64,000 nt of DNA from Bacteroidota bacterium (GTDB lineage: Bacteria; Bacteroidota; Bacteroidia; UBA8524): contig WGMZ01000004.1 of NCBI GenBank assembly GCA_016124735.1, forward strand, positions 17,302-81,301, given 5' to 3'. Of this stretch, positions 41,781-50,296 are shown one piece after another. The notes under the pieces were generated by a model. It made no database searches, was not told the origin of the DNA, and worked only from the letters and a program-made list of their open reading frames with translations. The position numbers were made by a program, and so were the translations under genes. How positions within the stretch are numbered: position 1 is the first letter of the stretch; each line of letters starts with the position of its first letter.

Positions 41781-43040
41781 TTGGACGAATACCAGCTACA
41801 CGAATTTCCGAACGGACTGCGCCTGTACCATCAACAGGTAGCCTCGCGCATCACTCATTGTGGCTTTGTAATCGATGCCGGTTCCCGCGATGAATATGAA
41901 GAGGAGATGGGCATGGCTCACTTTATTGAACACCTTTTATTCAAAGGCACCACGCATCGAAAATCCATCCACATTCTCAATCGATTGGAAGTGGTTGGCG
42001 GCGAACTCAATGCCTACACCACCAAAGACAAAACCTGTGTCTACGCGGCAGTAAATTCCGATTATTTTCCACGCACAGCCGAACTTCTTTCTGATATTGT
42101 TTTCTACTCTAACTTTCCCGAAAAAGAACTGGAGAAAGAACGAAATGTCATCCATGAAGAGATTGATATGTACCTCGACTCACCGGAAGAGAATATCCTT
42201 GATCTCTTTCAGGAAAAAGCATTTCCTAATCACGCGCTTGGGTACAATATCCTGGGAACACACCAGAGCCTGAACAAGCTCGACAGAACCAGCATTCTCC
42301 ATTTCTATCGTTCCTGGTATACTCCGGAAAAGATGGTTTTCGTTTACAGTGGTCCGAAATCATTCAAGCAGGTCATTCGGATTCTCGATAAACAACTTTC
42401 AGTGGTGCCGGCGGCCAAAGGACAGGCGAAAACCCGGATTTCATTCAACTCAGAGATCTATTCTCCATTCGTTGAAACTCAGAAAACGTCGCATGTTCAA
42501 ACCTACCTGACCCTCGGCGGACTGGCTCCAAGCAATCAGATGGAAGAACGTTCAGCTATGGCATTGCTAACCAATATCATGGGAGGCCCTGGATTGAACA
42601 GCCGCCTGAATCTGGCCATCCGGGAGAAACATGGTTTTGCCTACGATGTGGAAACCAGTTTCCAAACCATGCGCGATATGGGGCAATTCCACATCTATCT
42701 TGGCACCGATAAAAGACACCTTGAAAAAGCAAGGGAGCTAATCTTTAAAGAATTAAAATTCTGGAGAGAAAAAGGGCTGAATAAAAATCAACTGGAGCGC
42801 TACAAGAACCAATTCAAGGGACAGATCTTGATGGGGGAAGAAAACCGAAGCGGGTTGATTCTTTCCGCAGGTAAAATGCTTTTGGATAATCGCCCCATCG
42901 ATAGTCTGGAAAAAGTCTTTGAACGGATAGACGCCATTACTTCTGAACAAATGCGGGAACTGGCGAATCAATACCTTCATCCGGACCGTTTGTCTGAACT
43001 CATCTTTTTAGGGGATAAAATCCCCGACGAAGAAGAATAA
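41781..43040 (+). CDS. M16-family zinc metallopeptidase
   Basis: About 419 residues. The inverted zinc motif HFIEH (about residue 47) with the downstream Glu in VIHEEIDMY defines a pitrilysin/M16 peptidase (processing-peptidase-like). The first domain extends to about 210 and the second, inactive half follows (with LGGLAPSNQMEERSAMALL and IMGGPGLNSRLNLAIREKHGFAYDV). There is no signal peptide, so it is cytoplasmic or peripheral. No ATG precedes the conserved N-terminus, LDEYQLHEFPNGLRL: the in-frame options are TTG at 41760 and TTG at 41781, and I chose the second because homologues start near there and a TACTTTG element lies at 41756-41762. An out-of-frame ATG at 41764 is a trap. Confidence 0.88.
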   Translation: MDEYQLHEFPNGLRLYHQQVASRITHCGFVIDAGSRDEYEEEMGMAHFIEHLLFKGTTHRKSIHILNRLEVVGGELNAYTTKDKTCVYAAVNSDYFPRTAELLSDIVFYSNFPEKELEKERNVIHEEIDMYLDSPEENILDLFQEKAFPNHALGYNILGTHQSLNKLDRTSILHFYRSWYTPEKMVFVYSGPKSFKQVIRILDKQLSVVPAAKGQAKTRISFNSEIYSPFVETQKTSHVQTYLTLGGLAPSNQMEERSAMALLTNIMGGPGLNSRLNLAIREKHGFAYDVETSFQTMRDMGQFHIYLGTDKRHLEKARELIFKELKFWREKGLNKNQLERYKNQFKGQILMGEENRSGLILSAGKMLLDNRPIDSLEKVFERIDAITSEQMRELANQYLHPDRLSELIFLGDKIPDEEE

Positions 43041-43070
43041 GCAGGCGAATTCAAAAATGTATCTTGCAGC

Positions 43071-43715
43071 ATGGAATTCATAGATGAAAACTTAGCTGCC
43101 TACGCAGAAAATCATACCAGTCCGGAATCAGAAGTTTTGCAGTCCCTCAACCGGGAAACATGGGCCAAAGTGATGATGCCCCGCATGTTGTCGGGACATA
43201 TTCAAGGACGCCTGCTGAGTATGTTTTCCAAGATGATTAAACCAAAAGAAATTCTTGAAATTGGTACCTATACCGGCTATAGTGCCCTTTGCCTTGCCGA
43301 AGGTCTGGCCGACGGAGGTGTTTTGAATACCATTGACATCAATGAAGAGTTAGAGGATATTGTTCGCGAGTATATCCGCCGATCCGGTATGGAAGAAAAT
43401 ATTCGCTTTCATATTGGCAATGCGATGGAGATCATCCCTACCCTGAATACACGCTTCGATCTTGTTTTTATCGACGCAGACAAGGAGAACTACAGCAATT
43501 ACTTCGATCTGGTTATCGACAAAATGCACACGGGAGCTTACATTATTGCAGACAATGTACTATGGAGTGGAAAAGTGCTGGACGAAAAGGAACTAGCCCA
43601 TGACGAAGAAACGAAAGCACTTCATGCTTTCAATGAAAAAGTGCAGAAAGACCCCAGAGTAGAAAACATACTCCTTCCAGTAAGGGATGGGTTGATGGTT
43701 ATACGGGTCAGATAA
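43071..43715 (+). CDS. O-methyltransferase, SAM-dependent (caffeoyl-CoA OMT type)
   Basis: 214 residues, the usual length for the class. The SAM-binding motif I is LEIGTYTGYSALCLAEGL (about 64-80), the acidic residue for the ribose is in NTIDINEE, and FDLVFIDADKENYSNYFDL holds the metal and catalytic Asp residues, with AYIIADNVLWSG following. These enzymes methylate catechol-type hydroxyls; the bacterial substrates are mostly unknown. It lies 30 bases after the peptidase gene, with TATCTTGC, a near-match to the promoter element, just before its ATG, so it may be transcribed separately. Confidence 0.9.
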   Translation: MEFIDENLAAYAENHTSPESEVLQSLNRETWAKVMMPRMLSGHIQGRLLSMFSKMIKPKEILEIGTYTGYSALCLAEGLADGGVLNTIDINEELEDIVREYIRRSGMEENIRFHIGNAMEIIPTLNTRFDLVFIDADKENYSNYFDLVIDKMHTGAYIIADNVLWSGKVLDEKELAHDEETKALHAFNEKVQKDPRVENILLPVRDGLMVIRVR

Positions 43716-43721
43716 AGAGAT

Positions 43722-43889
43722 TTATTGCTCTCTATTCTTTTTGAAAACTTTGTAACCAAGAGCAGCACCGCCAGCCACCAATAAGCTCAAACCTCCATCC
43801 AAAGGCACTGGATTGGTTGGGTTATTGGGTTGTGCTGCCACCCAAACTGCTACAAATAGAAAGGACAAAAGAAAATAGGTACGTTTCAT
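43722..43889 (-). CDS. Very small PID-CTERM-like protein
   Basis: 55 residues from the ATG at 43889; the frame is open 12 codons further. A signal peptide, MKRTYFLLSFLFVAVWVAAQ, is followed at once by a short PNNPTNP linker and the C-terminal segment PLDGGLSLLVAGGAALGYKVFKKNRE, which fits the PID-CTERM-type sorting signal of Bacteroidota (P-I/L-D-G-G, hydrophobic stretch, basic end). Apart from these two signals almost nothing remains, so the mature product would be only a few residues, as in other short proteins of this class. The role of the signal and of the protein is unknown. It is alone on its strand between two converging or diverging genes. Confidence 0.75.
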   Translation of the reverse strand: MKRTYFLLSFLFVAVWVAAQPNNPTNPVPLDGGLSLLVAGGAALGYKVFKKNREQ

Positions 43890-44003
43890 ACTTACCAAAT
43901 TATTTAAGTGCGAATGACGTGACAAGCAGGTTTGTTTGAAAACGGTATTATTTTATTGGGGAAATGGATATTTCAGCAGTGCTTTGGCTATTTTAACAGC
44001 ACC

Positions 44004-44570
44004 TCATTCTCGCATGGCCCGACTCAATCGCTCCAGATACTCTTTTTGGCTTATTTCAATTCCACCGAGGCTTTCTAAATGGGGCGTTAGATACTGCATA
44101 TCCAATAGCTCTAACTTATTTCCTTTGAGCCATTCTACAAGATAATAAAGGGCAACCTTGCTGGCATCCGTTGCAAGATGAAACATGGATTCACCGAAAA
44201 AGGCACGTTTGATTGCAACCCCATAGAGGCCGCCTACCAAGTTTCCATCCTTCCAGCATTCAATACTATGTGCCCAACCGGACTTATGCAATTCACCATA
44301 AACTTGCCTGATCTCTTCACTGATCCAGGTTTCATCGCGCCGTGCACAGGATTTCATTACCTCGTCGAAGGCTTCATTTAAAGTTACTTTAAATTCGTGC
44401 TTATTGATGCGCTTGCGCAATGATTTGCTTACCTTCAACCCATCCAGTGGTAAAATCCCCCGCATTTTCGGCTCATACCAATAAATGGTATTGTCTTCCT
44501 CCGGATGTGCCATAGGGAAAACGCCCATGGTATAACCCTGGATCACCTGAGATGGGGTGAGAAAATTCAT
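44004..44570 (-). CDS. aat: Leucyl/phenylalanyl-tRNA-protein transferase
   Basis: 188 residues from the ATG at 44570 (the frame opens at 44624, inside the upstream gene). It transfers Leu or Phe from tRNA to N-terminal Arg or Lys of proteins, marking them for ClpS/ClpAP degradation (N-degron pathway). Landmarks: GYTMGVFPMAHPEE, IYWYEPKMRGILPLDGLKVSKSLRK in pieces, WISEEIRQVYGELHKSGWAHSIECW and LVGGLYGVAIKRAFFGESMF. It begins 8 bases after the preceding membrane-barrel gene stop and is the last gene of the minus-strand run from 46295. Confidence 0.95.
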   Translation of the reverse strand: MNFLTPSQVIQGYTMGVFPMAHPEEDNTIYWYEPKMRGILPLDGLKVSKSLRKRINKHEFKVTLNEAFDEVMKSCARRDETWISEEIRQVYGELHKSGWAHSIECWKDGNLVGGLYGVAIKRAFFGESMFHLATDASKVALYYLVEWLKGNKLELLDMQYLTPHLESLGGIEISQKEYLERLSRAMRE

Positions 44571-44578
44571 GTTACAAA

Positions 44579-45316
44579 TTAATGCAAGGGAAACTGCACC
44601 CGCAATTCGGCATGAGATACCCATGCAGTATGGGTAATATTAAAGTCGGTTTCCACCGGTTTTTGATCAATCGCGGAGGGAGTAGAAGTTACTTTATAGC
44701 GGCTAGTCCACGCATCACGCAGGTACACCTCGTAATTTAGTCCGATGGTCCAATCGCCAGGCATCACAATATGAAATCCGGTAAAGGCAGAAAAACAGGC
44801 ATTAATCCGACCCCATGGAGAGGAAGTATAGGCATTGGTTTGATAGTAATTATCCTGTGGCAAATAGTTCATCTGAAAAGTGGCGGGCCGAACGGCCAAT
44901 AAATGAGCACCAAGTCCTACGTATGGCGCAAAGCGGCCGGAACGGGTGTATTCCATGCGGAAAACAGGGCCGTGCATCAGTTGACTCCCTTTATTAATCT
45001 GATATGTATTCGGTGACGGATTTATTTGATTTAATACCGATTCGTCCAGGCTGTTCGCGTGAAATTGATATCCAAAATGGTACCCAAACAAATCCTTTCT
45101 ACCCAACTGGCCCTCCTTGCTGTAATGAGTAAAACCCATATTGAAACTCCAGCTTCCCTGATAGGTCAAATAGCCAGGTTTTAATTCTGTCATCTTACCG
45201 CTGGCAAAACCCTTCCCTGCCGACACCTCAAAATACGTGTGCCTTTCCAGACTTTGCGCCCTTGAATTTCCGGAAACAACCATTATAAACAGCAAACACA
45301 GAATACTAGTTCTCAT
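44579..45316 (-). CDS. Outer-membrane beta-barrel-like protein
   Basis: 245 residues. Signal peptide MRTSILCLLFIMVVSGNSRAQ and then a beta-rich chain with Tyr/Phe/Gly-alternating strands (YFEVSAGKGFASG, GSWSFNMGFTHYS, FAPYVGLGAHLLAV, WTIGLNYEVYLRDAW) ending in AELRVQFPLH, a usual terminal barrel strand. It resembles small OmpW/OmpX-type barrels in general design, but I do not recognise a specific family. The start overlaps the stop of the PKD lipoprotein gene by 11 bases, so the two are coupled, and aat follows 8 bases downstream. Confidence 0.75.
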   Translation of the reverse strand: MRTSILCLLFIMVVSGNSRAQSLERHTYFEVSAGKGFASGKMTELKPGYLTYQGSWSFNMGFTHYSKEGQLGRKDLFGYHFGYQFHANSLDESVLNQINPSPNTYQINKGSQLMHGPVFRMEYTRSGRFAPYVGLGAHLLAVRPATFQMNYLPQDNYYQTNAYTSSPWGRINACFSAFTGFHIVMPGDWTIGLNYEVYLRDAWTSRYKVTSTPSAIDQKPVETDFNITHTAWVSHAELRVQFPLH

Positions 45317-46295
45317 AGCTCAAATGAATACGAAATTTGAAACCATTGCTTTCAAAATCGAGGCTGGTAGGATAGTAATTGCTTCGCAGGTAGGTCGCGT
45401 CGAAGGTCGCGCTCAAAATCTGCGTATCTGTATGGTCATTTTTATCCCAAATCTCTGTGATATAGGTACCAAAACTATAGTACACCAATTTATAATCGCC
45501 ATTCCAATCTGCAGGACATTTCCACGTTACGGGTGTTTTGCTTCTGTTGCTCATCACATTGCTGCTTCCATACTTGAAATTGTCGCGCAACAAATTCAGG
45601 TAAAAATCACCTCCTGTCGTCTTGTCGTCTTGATTTTCCGGGATATAATTCTTTGGGATTCCCAATAAATCAAATTGATTGAACTGAATGGTGCTGGGCT
45701 CCTTGTCAATGGTAATACTCGCCGATTGCCGGGCAGTATCTGAATCGCAGTAGGCCGTCAGAACAATGGTGTAAGTTCCTGGTATCTGGTAAATATGTTT
45801 GGGGTTTTGTAAAGTAGATTGATATCCATCTCCAAAATCCCATTTAACTCCGGTTGCCCTTTCCGACAAGTCTGTAAAGTTTATTTCCGCCGGGATTCGG
45901 AAATTGTTGTTCGTAGCGCCATAATTAAAATTAGGAACTACCGGAAGAGTGGTGGAGGGATAGCTAAATACAACCGACATGGTATCGCTGCCAATGCTAT
46001 TGGTCACGGTCAGTTTTACATTGACATTACCTGTTTTACTCACCTGAATGATGGGAGAAACATCGTAAAATTTAGTGCCGTCCACGTCCCATTCATACAA
46101 CTCATTTCCCAGTTTGTTAGAGACCTGTCCGATGAGGTGCACATTGAATGGCATGGAGCAATTCAGGTCAAGCTTCACTATGTTCAGTACCTTCGGAGGT
46201 TGCGGTTCTCCATAAGGAACATACAACTCCGAATCTTTTTGACCACAGGAAACCGAGCTGAGTATTAAAATTAGGATTAGGGTTCTTTGGATCAT
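45306..46295 (-). CDS. PKD-domain lipoprotein
   Basis: 329 residues. The lipobox is SSVSC followed by GQKD, so it is a predicted outer-membrane lipoprotein. Residues 35-115 form an Ig-like domain (YEWDVDGTKFYDVSPIIQ, VNVKLTVTNSIGSD) and residues 120-200 a PKD domain with the diagnostic VKWDFGDGYQSTLQNPKHIY. The C-terminal third (WKCPADWNGDYKLVYYSFGTYIT) is a distinct beta-rich domain of unknown type. PKD domains are protein- or glycan-binding modules on cell surfaces. It lies 1 base after the pntB stop and overlaps the next gene by 11 bases. Confidence 0.82.
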   Translation of the reverse strand: MIQRTLILILILSSVSCGQKDSELYVPYGEPQPPKVLNIVKLDLNCSMPFNVHLIGQVSNKLGNELYEWDVDGTKFYDVSPIIQVSKTGNVNVKLTVTNSIGSDTMSVVFSYPSTTLPVVPNFNYGATNNNFRIPAEINFTDLSERATGVKWDFGDGYQSTLQNPKHIYQIPGTYTIVLTAYCDSDTARQSASITIDKEPSTIQFNQFDLLGIPKNYIPENQDDKTTGGDFYLNLLRDNFKYGSSNVMSNRSKTPVTWKCPADWNGDYKLVYYSFGTYITEIWDKNDHTDTQILSATFDATYLRSNYYPTSLDFESNGFKFRIHLSYEN

Positions 46296-46296
46296 G

Positions 46297-47727
46297 CTAG
46301 TTCATCGATTTCAATTCTGCGACCAACGCGGTCAGCATTTTCTTGGCATCGCCAAATAGCATATTGGTTTTGTCGCGGTAAAACAATTCATTCTCTATAC
46401 CTGCATAACCGGCATTCATGGATCTTTTCATTACGATGGTCTGACGCGCATTTTCCACATCAAGAATAGGCATACCATAAATCGGACTTGAGCTGTCGGT
46501 TTTTGCTGCCGGGTTTACCACGTCATTCGCGCCAATTACGAGTACCACATCTGTGGTTGCAAATTCCGGGTTAATATCTTCCATCTCAATCAACTTATCG
46601 TAATCCACATTCGATTCAGCCAAAAGAACATTCATGTGTCCGGGCATACGTCCTGCAACCGGATGAATGGCATATTTTACCTCTACTCCTTCTGACTCGA
46701 GCAGCTCTTCCAATTCATGAACAACATGCTGTGCTTGAGCCACGGCCAATCCATAACCAGGAACAATCACAACTTTTTTCGCATATTTTAAGAGGATGGA
46801 CGCATCCGAGGGATTCACCGCTTTTACCGTTCCCTGTGGCCCTTCCCCGTCCCCACCTCCGGCAGAACTACCCCCGAAATTTCCAATGAGCACATTCAGA
46901 AGCGAGCGGTTCATAGCATCGCACATTACTATAGTTAGAAGTGTTCCGGCAGATCCTACCAAAATACCTCCAATGAGCATCACTTTATTGTCGTAAAGGA
47001 ATCCACCGAAAGCAGCAGCCACCCCCGTAAATGAGTTAAGCAAAGAAATAACCACCGGCATATCAGCACCGCCGATCGGCATAACAAACAGTACTCCGTA
47101 AAGTAAGGCCAGACCTGCAACAATGTACAACATGGTATCTGTATGCAACCAGCCCATTACATTACTCAATGCCAAACCCACAATTGCAAGGAACAATCCA
47201 ATATTGATGACCTGCTGACCGGGTAGCACCTTATCCTTAATTTTTCCCTCCAACTTGCCATAGGCAATGATACTTCCGGCGAAAGAGATAGAGCCGATTA
47301 TAAGCCCGGCATACATGATGGAAAGTCGTGTGAGCACCTCACCTCCCTGCTCCACCATTGCAATTAAATCACCATCAGAATGCGATACCAGGTGCCTGTA
47401 TTCAATCATGGAAATTAATGCCGCACAAGCGCCACCCATTCCATTGAAAAAAGACACCATTTGAGGCATGGCGGTCATTTGAACTTTCTTCGCCACTATC
47501 CATCCAATGGCTGTCCCCAAAACCAGACCACCGAAGATAAACTCGAGGTTATGCAAGTGCATTCCTCCTTCGTCCTGATACAGGAAGATGGTGCCAAAAA
47601 TCGCAATGGTCATCCCAAATGCCGCGATCAAATTTCCCCTTCTCGCAGTTTTTGGAGAACCCAACATTTTTAGGCCCAGAATAAAGGTCAGGGAAGAAAT
47701 CAGGTAAATGACGTAGAGTATATTCAT
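46297..47727 (-). CDS. pntB: NAD(P)+ transhydrogenase subunit beta
   Basis: 476 residues from the ATG at 47727 (the frame opens at 47766). It joins PntAA and PntAB in the proton-translocating transhydrogenase that makes NADPH from NADH and NADP+. The first half has about nine transmembrane helices (IYLISSLTFILGLKM, LVLGTAIGWIVAKKV, LIGSISFAGSIIAYG among them). The C-terminal NADP(H) domain III has VPGYGLAVAQAQHVV, IHPVAGRMPGHMNVLLAE and VLVIGANDVVNPAAKTD, the signature of the family. It is separated from pntAB by 102 bases that carry a dispersed hairpin, a larger gap than is usual in this operon. Confidence 0.96.
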   Translation of the reverse strand: MNILYVIYLISSLTFILGLKMLGSPKTARRGNLIAAFGMTIAIFGTIFLYQDEGGMHLHNLEFIFGGLVLGTAIGWIVAKKVQMTAMPQMVSFFNGMGGACAALISMIEYRHLVSHSDGDLIAMVEQGGEVLTRLSIMYAGLIIGSISFAGSIIAYGKLEGKIKDKVLPGQQVINIGLFLAIVGLALSNVMGWLHTDTMLYIVAGLALLYGVLFVMPIGGADMPVVISLLNSFTGVAAAFGGFLYDNKVMLIGGILVGSAGTLLTIVMCDAMNRSLLNVLIGNFGGSSAGGGDGEGPQGTVKAVNPSDASILLKYAKKVVIVPGYGLAVAQAQHVVHELEELLESEGVEVKYAIHPVAGRMPGHMNVLLAESNVDYDKLIEMEDINPEFATTDVVLVIGANDVVNPAAKTDSSSPIYGMPILDVENARQTIVMKRSMNAGYAGIENELFYRDKTNMLFGDAKKMLTALVAELKSMN

Positions 47728-47740
47728 TTGTTCTTTTTTA

Positions 47741-47768
47741 GACCATAAACCATTGCTGAGGTCCATGG
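47741..47768. repeat. Dispersed hairpin element, copy 3 (looser)
   Basis: GACCAT-AA-ACCAT, six bases, GGTCCATGG: the same order of blocks as the two 29-base copies, with one base less and 7 of 9 arm positions able to pair. It lies in the spacer between pntB and pntAB. Confidence 0.45.
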
Positions 47769-47829
47769 AATTTAAATCTCGTATTAAATTGAATCCATAG
47801 ATTATGTTCCACGGATTTAAGATTGTTAT

Positions 47830-48123
47830 CTATTTCCGTTTTTTAAACATTTCAAGCATGCGGTCGGTCACGACAAAACCACCCACGACATTGAGCGTTC
47901 CCAGCACCACAGCTATAAAGCCAAGAATCAGGGATATGGTTTCTTCTGCCTGTCCCATTACAATGATGGATCCGATAATTACCACCCCGTGAATGGCATT
48001 TGCCCCACTCATCAGTGGCGTATGCAGCACAGAAGGAACATGCGATATCAGTTCAATCCCGACAAAAATCATTAGAATCAGGAGATAGATGAAGTTTTGA
48101 TTATTTGCAATGAAGTCAATCAT
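47830..48123 (-). CDS. pntAB: NAD(P) transhydrogenase, membrane part of the alpha subunit
   Basis: 97 residues forming the small membrane subunit (domain II of the alpha chain) of the three-subunit transhydrogenase. It contains three hydrophobic helices (FIYLLILMIFVGIELI, GANAIHGVVIIGSIIVMG, LILGFIAVVLGTLNVVGGFVV), with the family motif PLMSGANAIHGVV in the middle and VTDRMLEMFKKRK at the end. It lies 22 bases after pntAA and 102 bases before pntB. Confidence 0.95.
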   Translation of the reverse strand: MIDFIANNQNFIYLLILMIFVGIELISHVPSVLHTPLMSGANAIHGVVIIGSIIVMGQAEETISLILGFIAVVLGTLNVVGGFVVTDRMLEMFKKRK

Positions 48124-48125
48124 AA

Positions 48126-48161
48126 GAGTGAGGTTGAGAGTGAGGTTAAGATTGAGGTTGA
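48126..48161. repeat. 12-base tandem repeat across the pntAA/pntAB junction
   Basis: Three 12-base units, GAGTGAGGTTGA (48126-48137), GAGTGAGGTTAA (48138-48149) and GATTGAGGTTGA (48150-48161), occupy the intergenic gap and the last codons of pntAA. The repeat supplies the pntAA stop codon and the tail residues NQPQS. Confidence 0.8.
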
Positions 48162-49258
48162 TTTGTGGAAGTATTTGACCCGCGGTTTACCATGCAACCT
48201 GTGGTAATCTCATCTTCCATATCATATTTAAAGCCCTTTTCATCTGCCAGATGAGAAAAGAGATTCTGAATATTTTTTGCATACAATTCGGATGCATTGG
48301 TAGCCAAAGTGGAGGGCAGATTCGTTGCACCGATGATTTTTACTCCATGTTTTTCCACGACCTGACCTGCTTCACTGAGTCCACAATTCCCCCCCTGTTC
48401 AACAGCCATGTCGACAATTACCGACCCATATTTCATCTTTTCTACTTGCTCCGGGGTAATCAAAACGGGTGCTTTTCCGCCCCGAACCAGCGCAGTAGTA
48501 ATGACCAAATCGGCTTGAAAAAGTGATTTCTCCACCGCTTCCTTTTGCTTTTGAAGGAATTCGGCAGATACTTCTTTGGCATAACCTCCTTCAACCTGTA
48601 CGGCGTTATCGGCTTTTACCTCAATAAACTTTCCTCCAAGGGATTCTACCTGTTCTTTGGTTTCCGGTCGCACATCGCTCACTTCTACCACTGCACCCAA
48701 TCGCTTGGCTGTCGCAATGGCCTGCAGTCCGGCAACACCCGCACCAAAAATCAGAATCTTTGCAGGAGTAACTGTTCCGGCTGCAGTCATCATGAGAGGG
48801 AAAATTCTACTCAGATGCTCTGCGCCCAAAATTACTGCTTTATACCCGGCAAGGTTGGCTTGAGAGCTTAAGGCATCCATGCTCTGCGCCCGGGATATCC
48901 GGGGCACCTCTTCCATGGCAAAAGCAGTCATATCATTGCCTTTAAGCACATCCATCAACTCCTGATTTTGTGCAGCATATATAAAAGACATGAGTGCCGA
49001 TCCTTTTTTAAATCTCTCGGCTTGCGCCGCTTCGGGAGGATTGACCATCAAAAACAAGTCTGCTTCGTACAATCCCGTTCCATCTGTTACTTCTGCCCCG
49101 GCAGCCTGATAAGCTTCATTGGTAAAGGCAGAGCCGAGTCCTGCATCTTTTTCTACCTGAATTTTGTGTCCGGCTTTCACAAGCGACTGCACCACTGCTG
49201 GTGATAATGCCACCCGATTTTCGCCCGGCCGCGATTCTTTCAATACGGTGAGATCCAT
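48146..49258 (-). CDS. pntAA: NAD(P) transhydrogenase, NAD-binding alpha subunit
   Basis: 370 residues covering domain I. It binds NAD(H) and passes hydride to NADP+ bound by PntB. Landmarks: the N-terminus MDLTVLKESRPGENRVALSP, ISRAQSMDALSSQANLAGYKAV in pieces, the dinucleotide fold ILIFGAGVAGLQAIATAKRLGA and KAPVLITPEQVEKMKYGSVIVDMAVEQGGNC in pieces. It heads the pntAA-pntAB-pntB operon of the Rhodospirillum-like three-subunit type. The final residues derive from the 12-base repeat and are unlikely to matter for function. Confidence 0.96.
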   Translation of the reverse strand: MDLTVLKESRPGENRVALSPAVVQSLVKAGHKIQVEKDAGLGSAFTNEAYQAAGAEVTDGTGLYEADLFLMVNPPEAAQAERFKKGSALMSFIYAAQNQELMDVLKGNDMTAFAMEEVPRISRAQSMDALSSQANLAGYKAVILGAEHLSRIFPLMMTAAGTVTPAKILIFGAGVAGLQAIATAKRLGAVVEVSDVRPETKEQVESLGGKFIEVKADNAVQVEGGYAKEVSAEFLQKQKEAVEKSLFQADLVITTALVRGGKAPVLITPEQVEKMKYGSVIVDMAVEQGGNCGLSEAGQVVEKHGVKIIGATNLPSTLATNASELYAKNIQNLFSHLADEKGFKYDMEDEITTGCMVNRGSNTSTNQPQS

Positions 49259-49294
49259 TTATTTTTTTCTAGAAAATCGAATCTAAATTAGGCT

Positions 49295-50281
49295 TTATTT
49301 TTTCTTTTTCAAGCCTACCCAAATTGCGGAAAAACCTCCAAATAGCAGGTAAAACACCGTCTGGTAACCGTGATTAAGCAGTGCAAAGGTTTTACTGCTC
49401 AGGTTTCCCAAACCAAACAAGACCAATAATTCGCCAATCACGAGATGATAAGCTCCCGCTCCTCCGCCCTGAATAGGCAATGTTTTTACGATGCTCCCCA
49501 TCACCATCACCGTGAATGCCATCCCAAAGGAGGCTCCATTGGCAGAAGGTAAAGCCTGAAACCAAAACCAGGTGGTTAAAAAATAGCAGGCCCAGATTCC
49601 CGCCGACAACAGCAAAAACAAAAGCATTTTTGCCTTACTCATCTTCATAAGGCTCTTTATTCCCTCTATCATCTCCTGAATCAGAGCATTCAATTTGGTA
49701 TTGAGCTTTGTTTTAACTTTTTTGTAGATATACCATGCCACCCAGAATGCAATAGCGCTGGCGAATAAAAGCATCGCCGCCATTCCGCCATGACCCGAAA
49801 ATAAATGTGCAATGGGCTGAATCAACCGCCCGTCCATCCAGGTTTTCAACTCACCGCTTTGCATCCAGAAAGCAGCGAAGACGACCAACAACAAAAAGAA
49901 TACGTCGGTAGCACGTTCGATTACTACGGTGCCTAAATTTTTTCCAAATGGAGATCCATCTGTTTTTTGCAAAGCGGCGCAACGACTAATTTCTCCCACA
50001 CGGGGTAGTGCCAGATTCACAAAATAACCAAAGAGCAACGAATGATAAATGGCCTTGTAGGACACTTTATTTCCTAATAAAAGCTGCCATCTCCACGCCC
50101 GGATAAATTGCCCTCCCCAGGAGGGAATCAGGAGAAGAAACAGGTAAACCGGCTTCACCGTATATATTTCCTCCTTCAGTTCCTCTATTGGAATATTTCG
50201 GAAAGCCAGGTAAAACAAAAGGATTCCACTTGCCCATAGCAACCAGTAAATCAGTTTTTGTATGCCTTGCTTTCCCGCCAC
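49295..50281 (-). CDS. Flippase-like membrane protein (lysylphosphatidylglycerol synthase TM region)
   Basis: About 328 residues. Eight or so hydrophobic segments and the conserved first-loop motif FIRAWRWQLLL and GYFVNLALPRVGEISRCAAL, followed by GTVVIERATDVFF, identify the UPF0104/AglD-like family, related to the membrane half of MprF. Such proteins are thought to move lipids or lipid-linked precursors across the membrane; the domain has no synthase activity. The frame opens with TTG at 50290; a GTG at 50281 is equally likely and no ATG is available. It is divergent from the alpha/beta hydrolase gene with about 30 bases between starts. Confidence 0.8.
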   Translation of the reverse strand: MAGKQGIQKLIYWLLWASGILLFYLAFRNIPIEELKEEIYTVKPVYLFLLLIPSWGGQFIRAWRWQLLLGNKVSYKAIYHSLLFGYFVNLALPRVGEISRCAALQKTDGSPFGKNLGTVVIERATDVFFLLLVVFAAFWMQSGELKTWMDGRLIQPIAHLFSGHGGMAAMLLFASAIAFWVAWYIYKKVKTKLNTKLNALIQEMIEGIKSLMKMSKAKMLLFLLLSAGIWACYFLTTWFWFQALPSANGASFGMAFTVMVMGSIVKTLPIQGGGAGAYHLVIGELLVLFGLGNLSSKTFALLNHGYQTVFYLLFGGFSAIWVGLKKKK

Positions 50282-50296
50282 GAAAAACAAAAGAAT

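Noticed and set aside
41653..41841. A 62-residue frame using the ATG at 41764
   Set aside because: It overlaps the end of the preceding barrel gene and the start of the M16 peptidase in a different frame and resembles no family.
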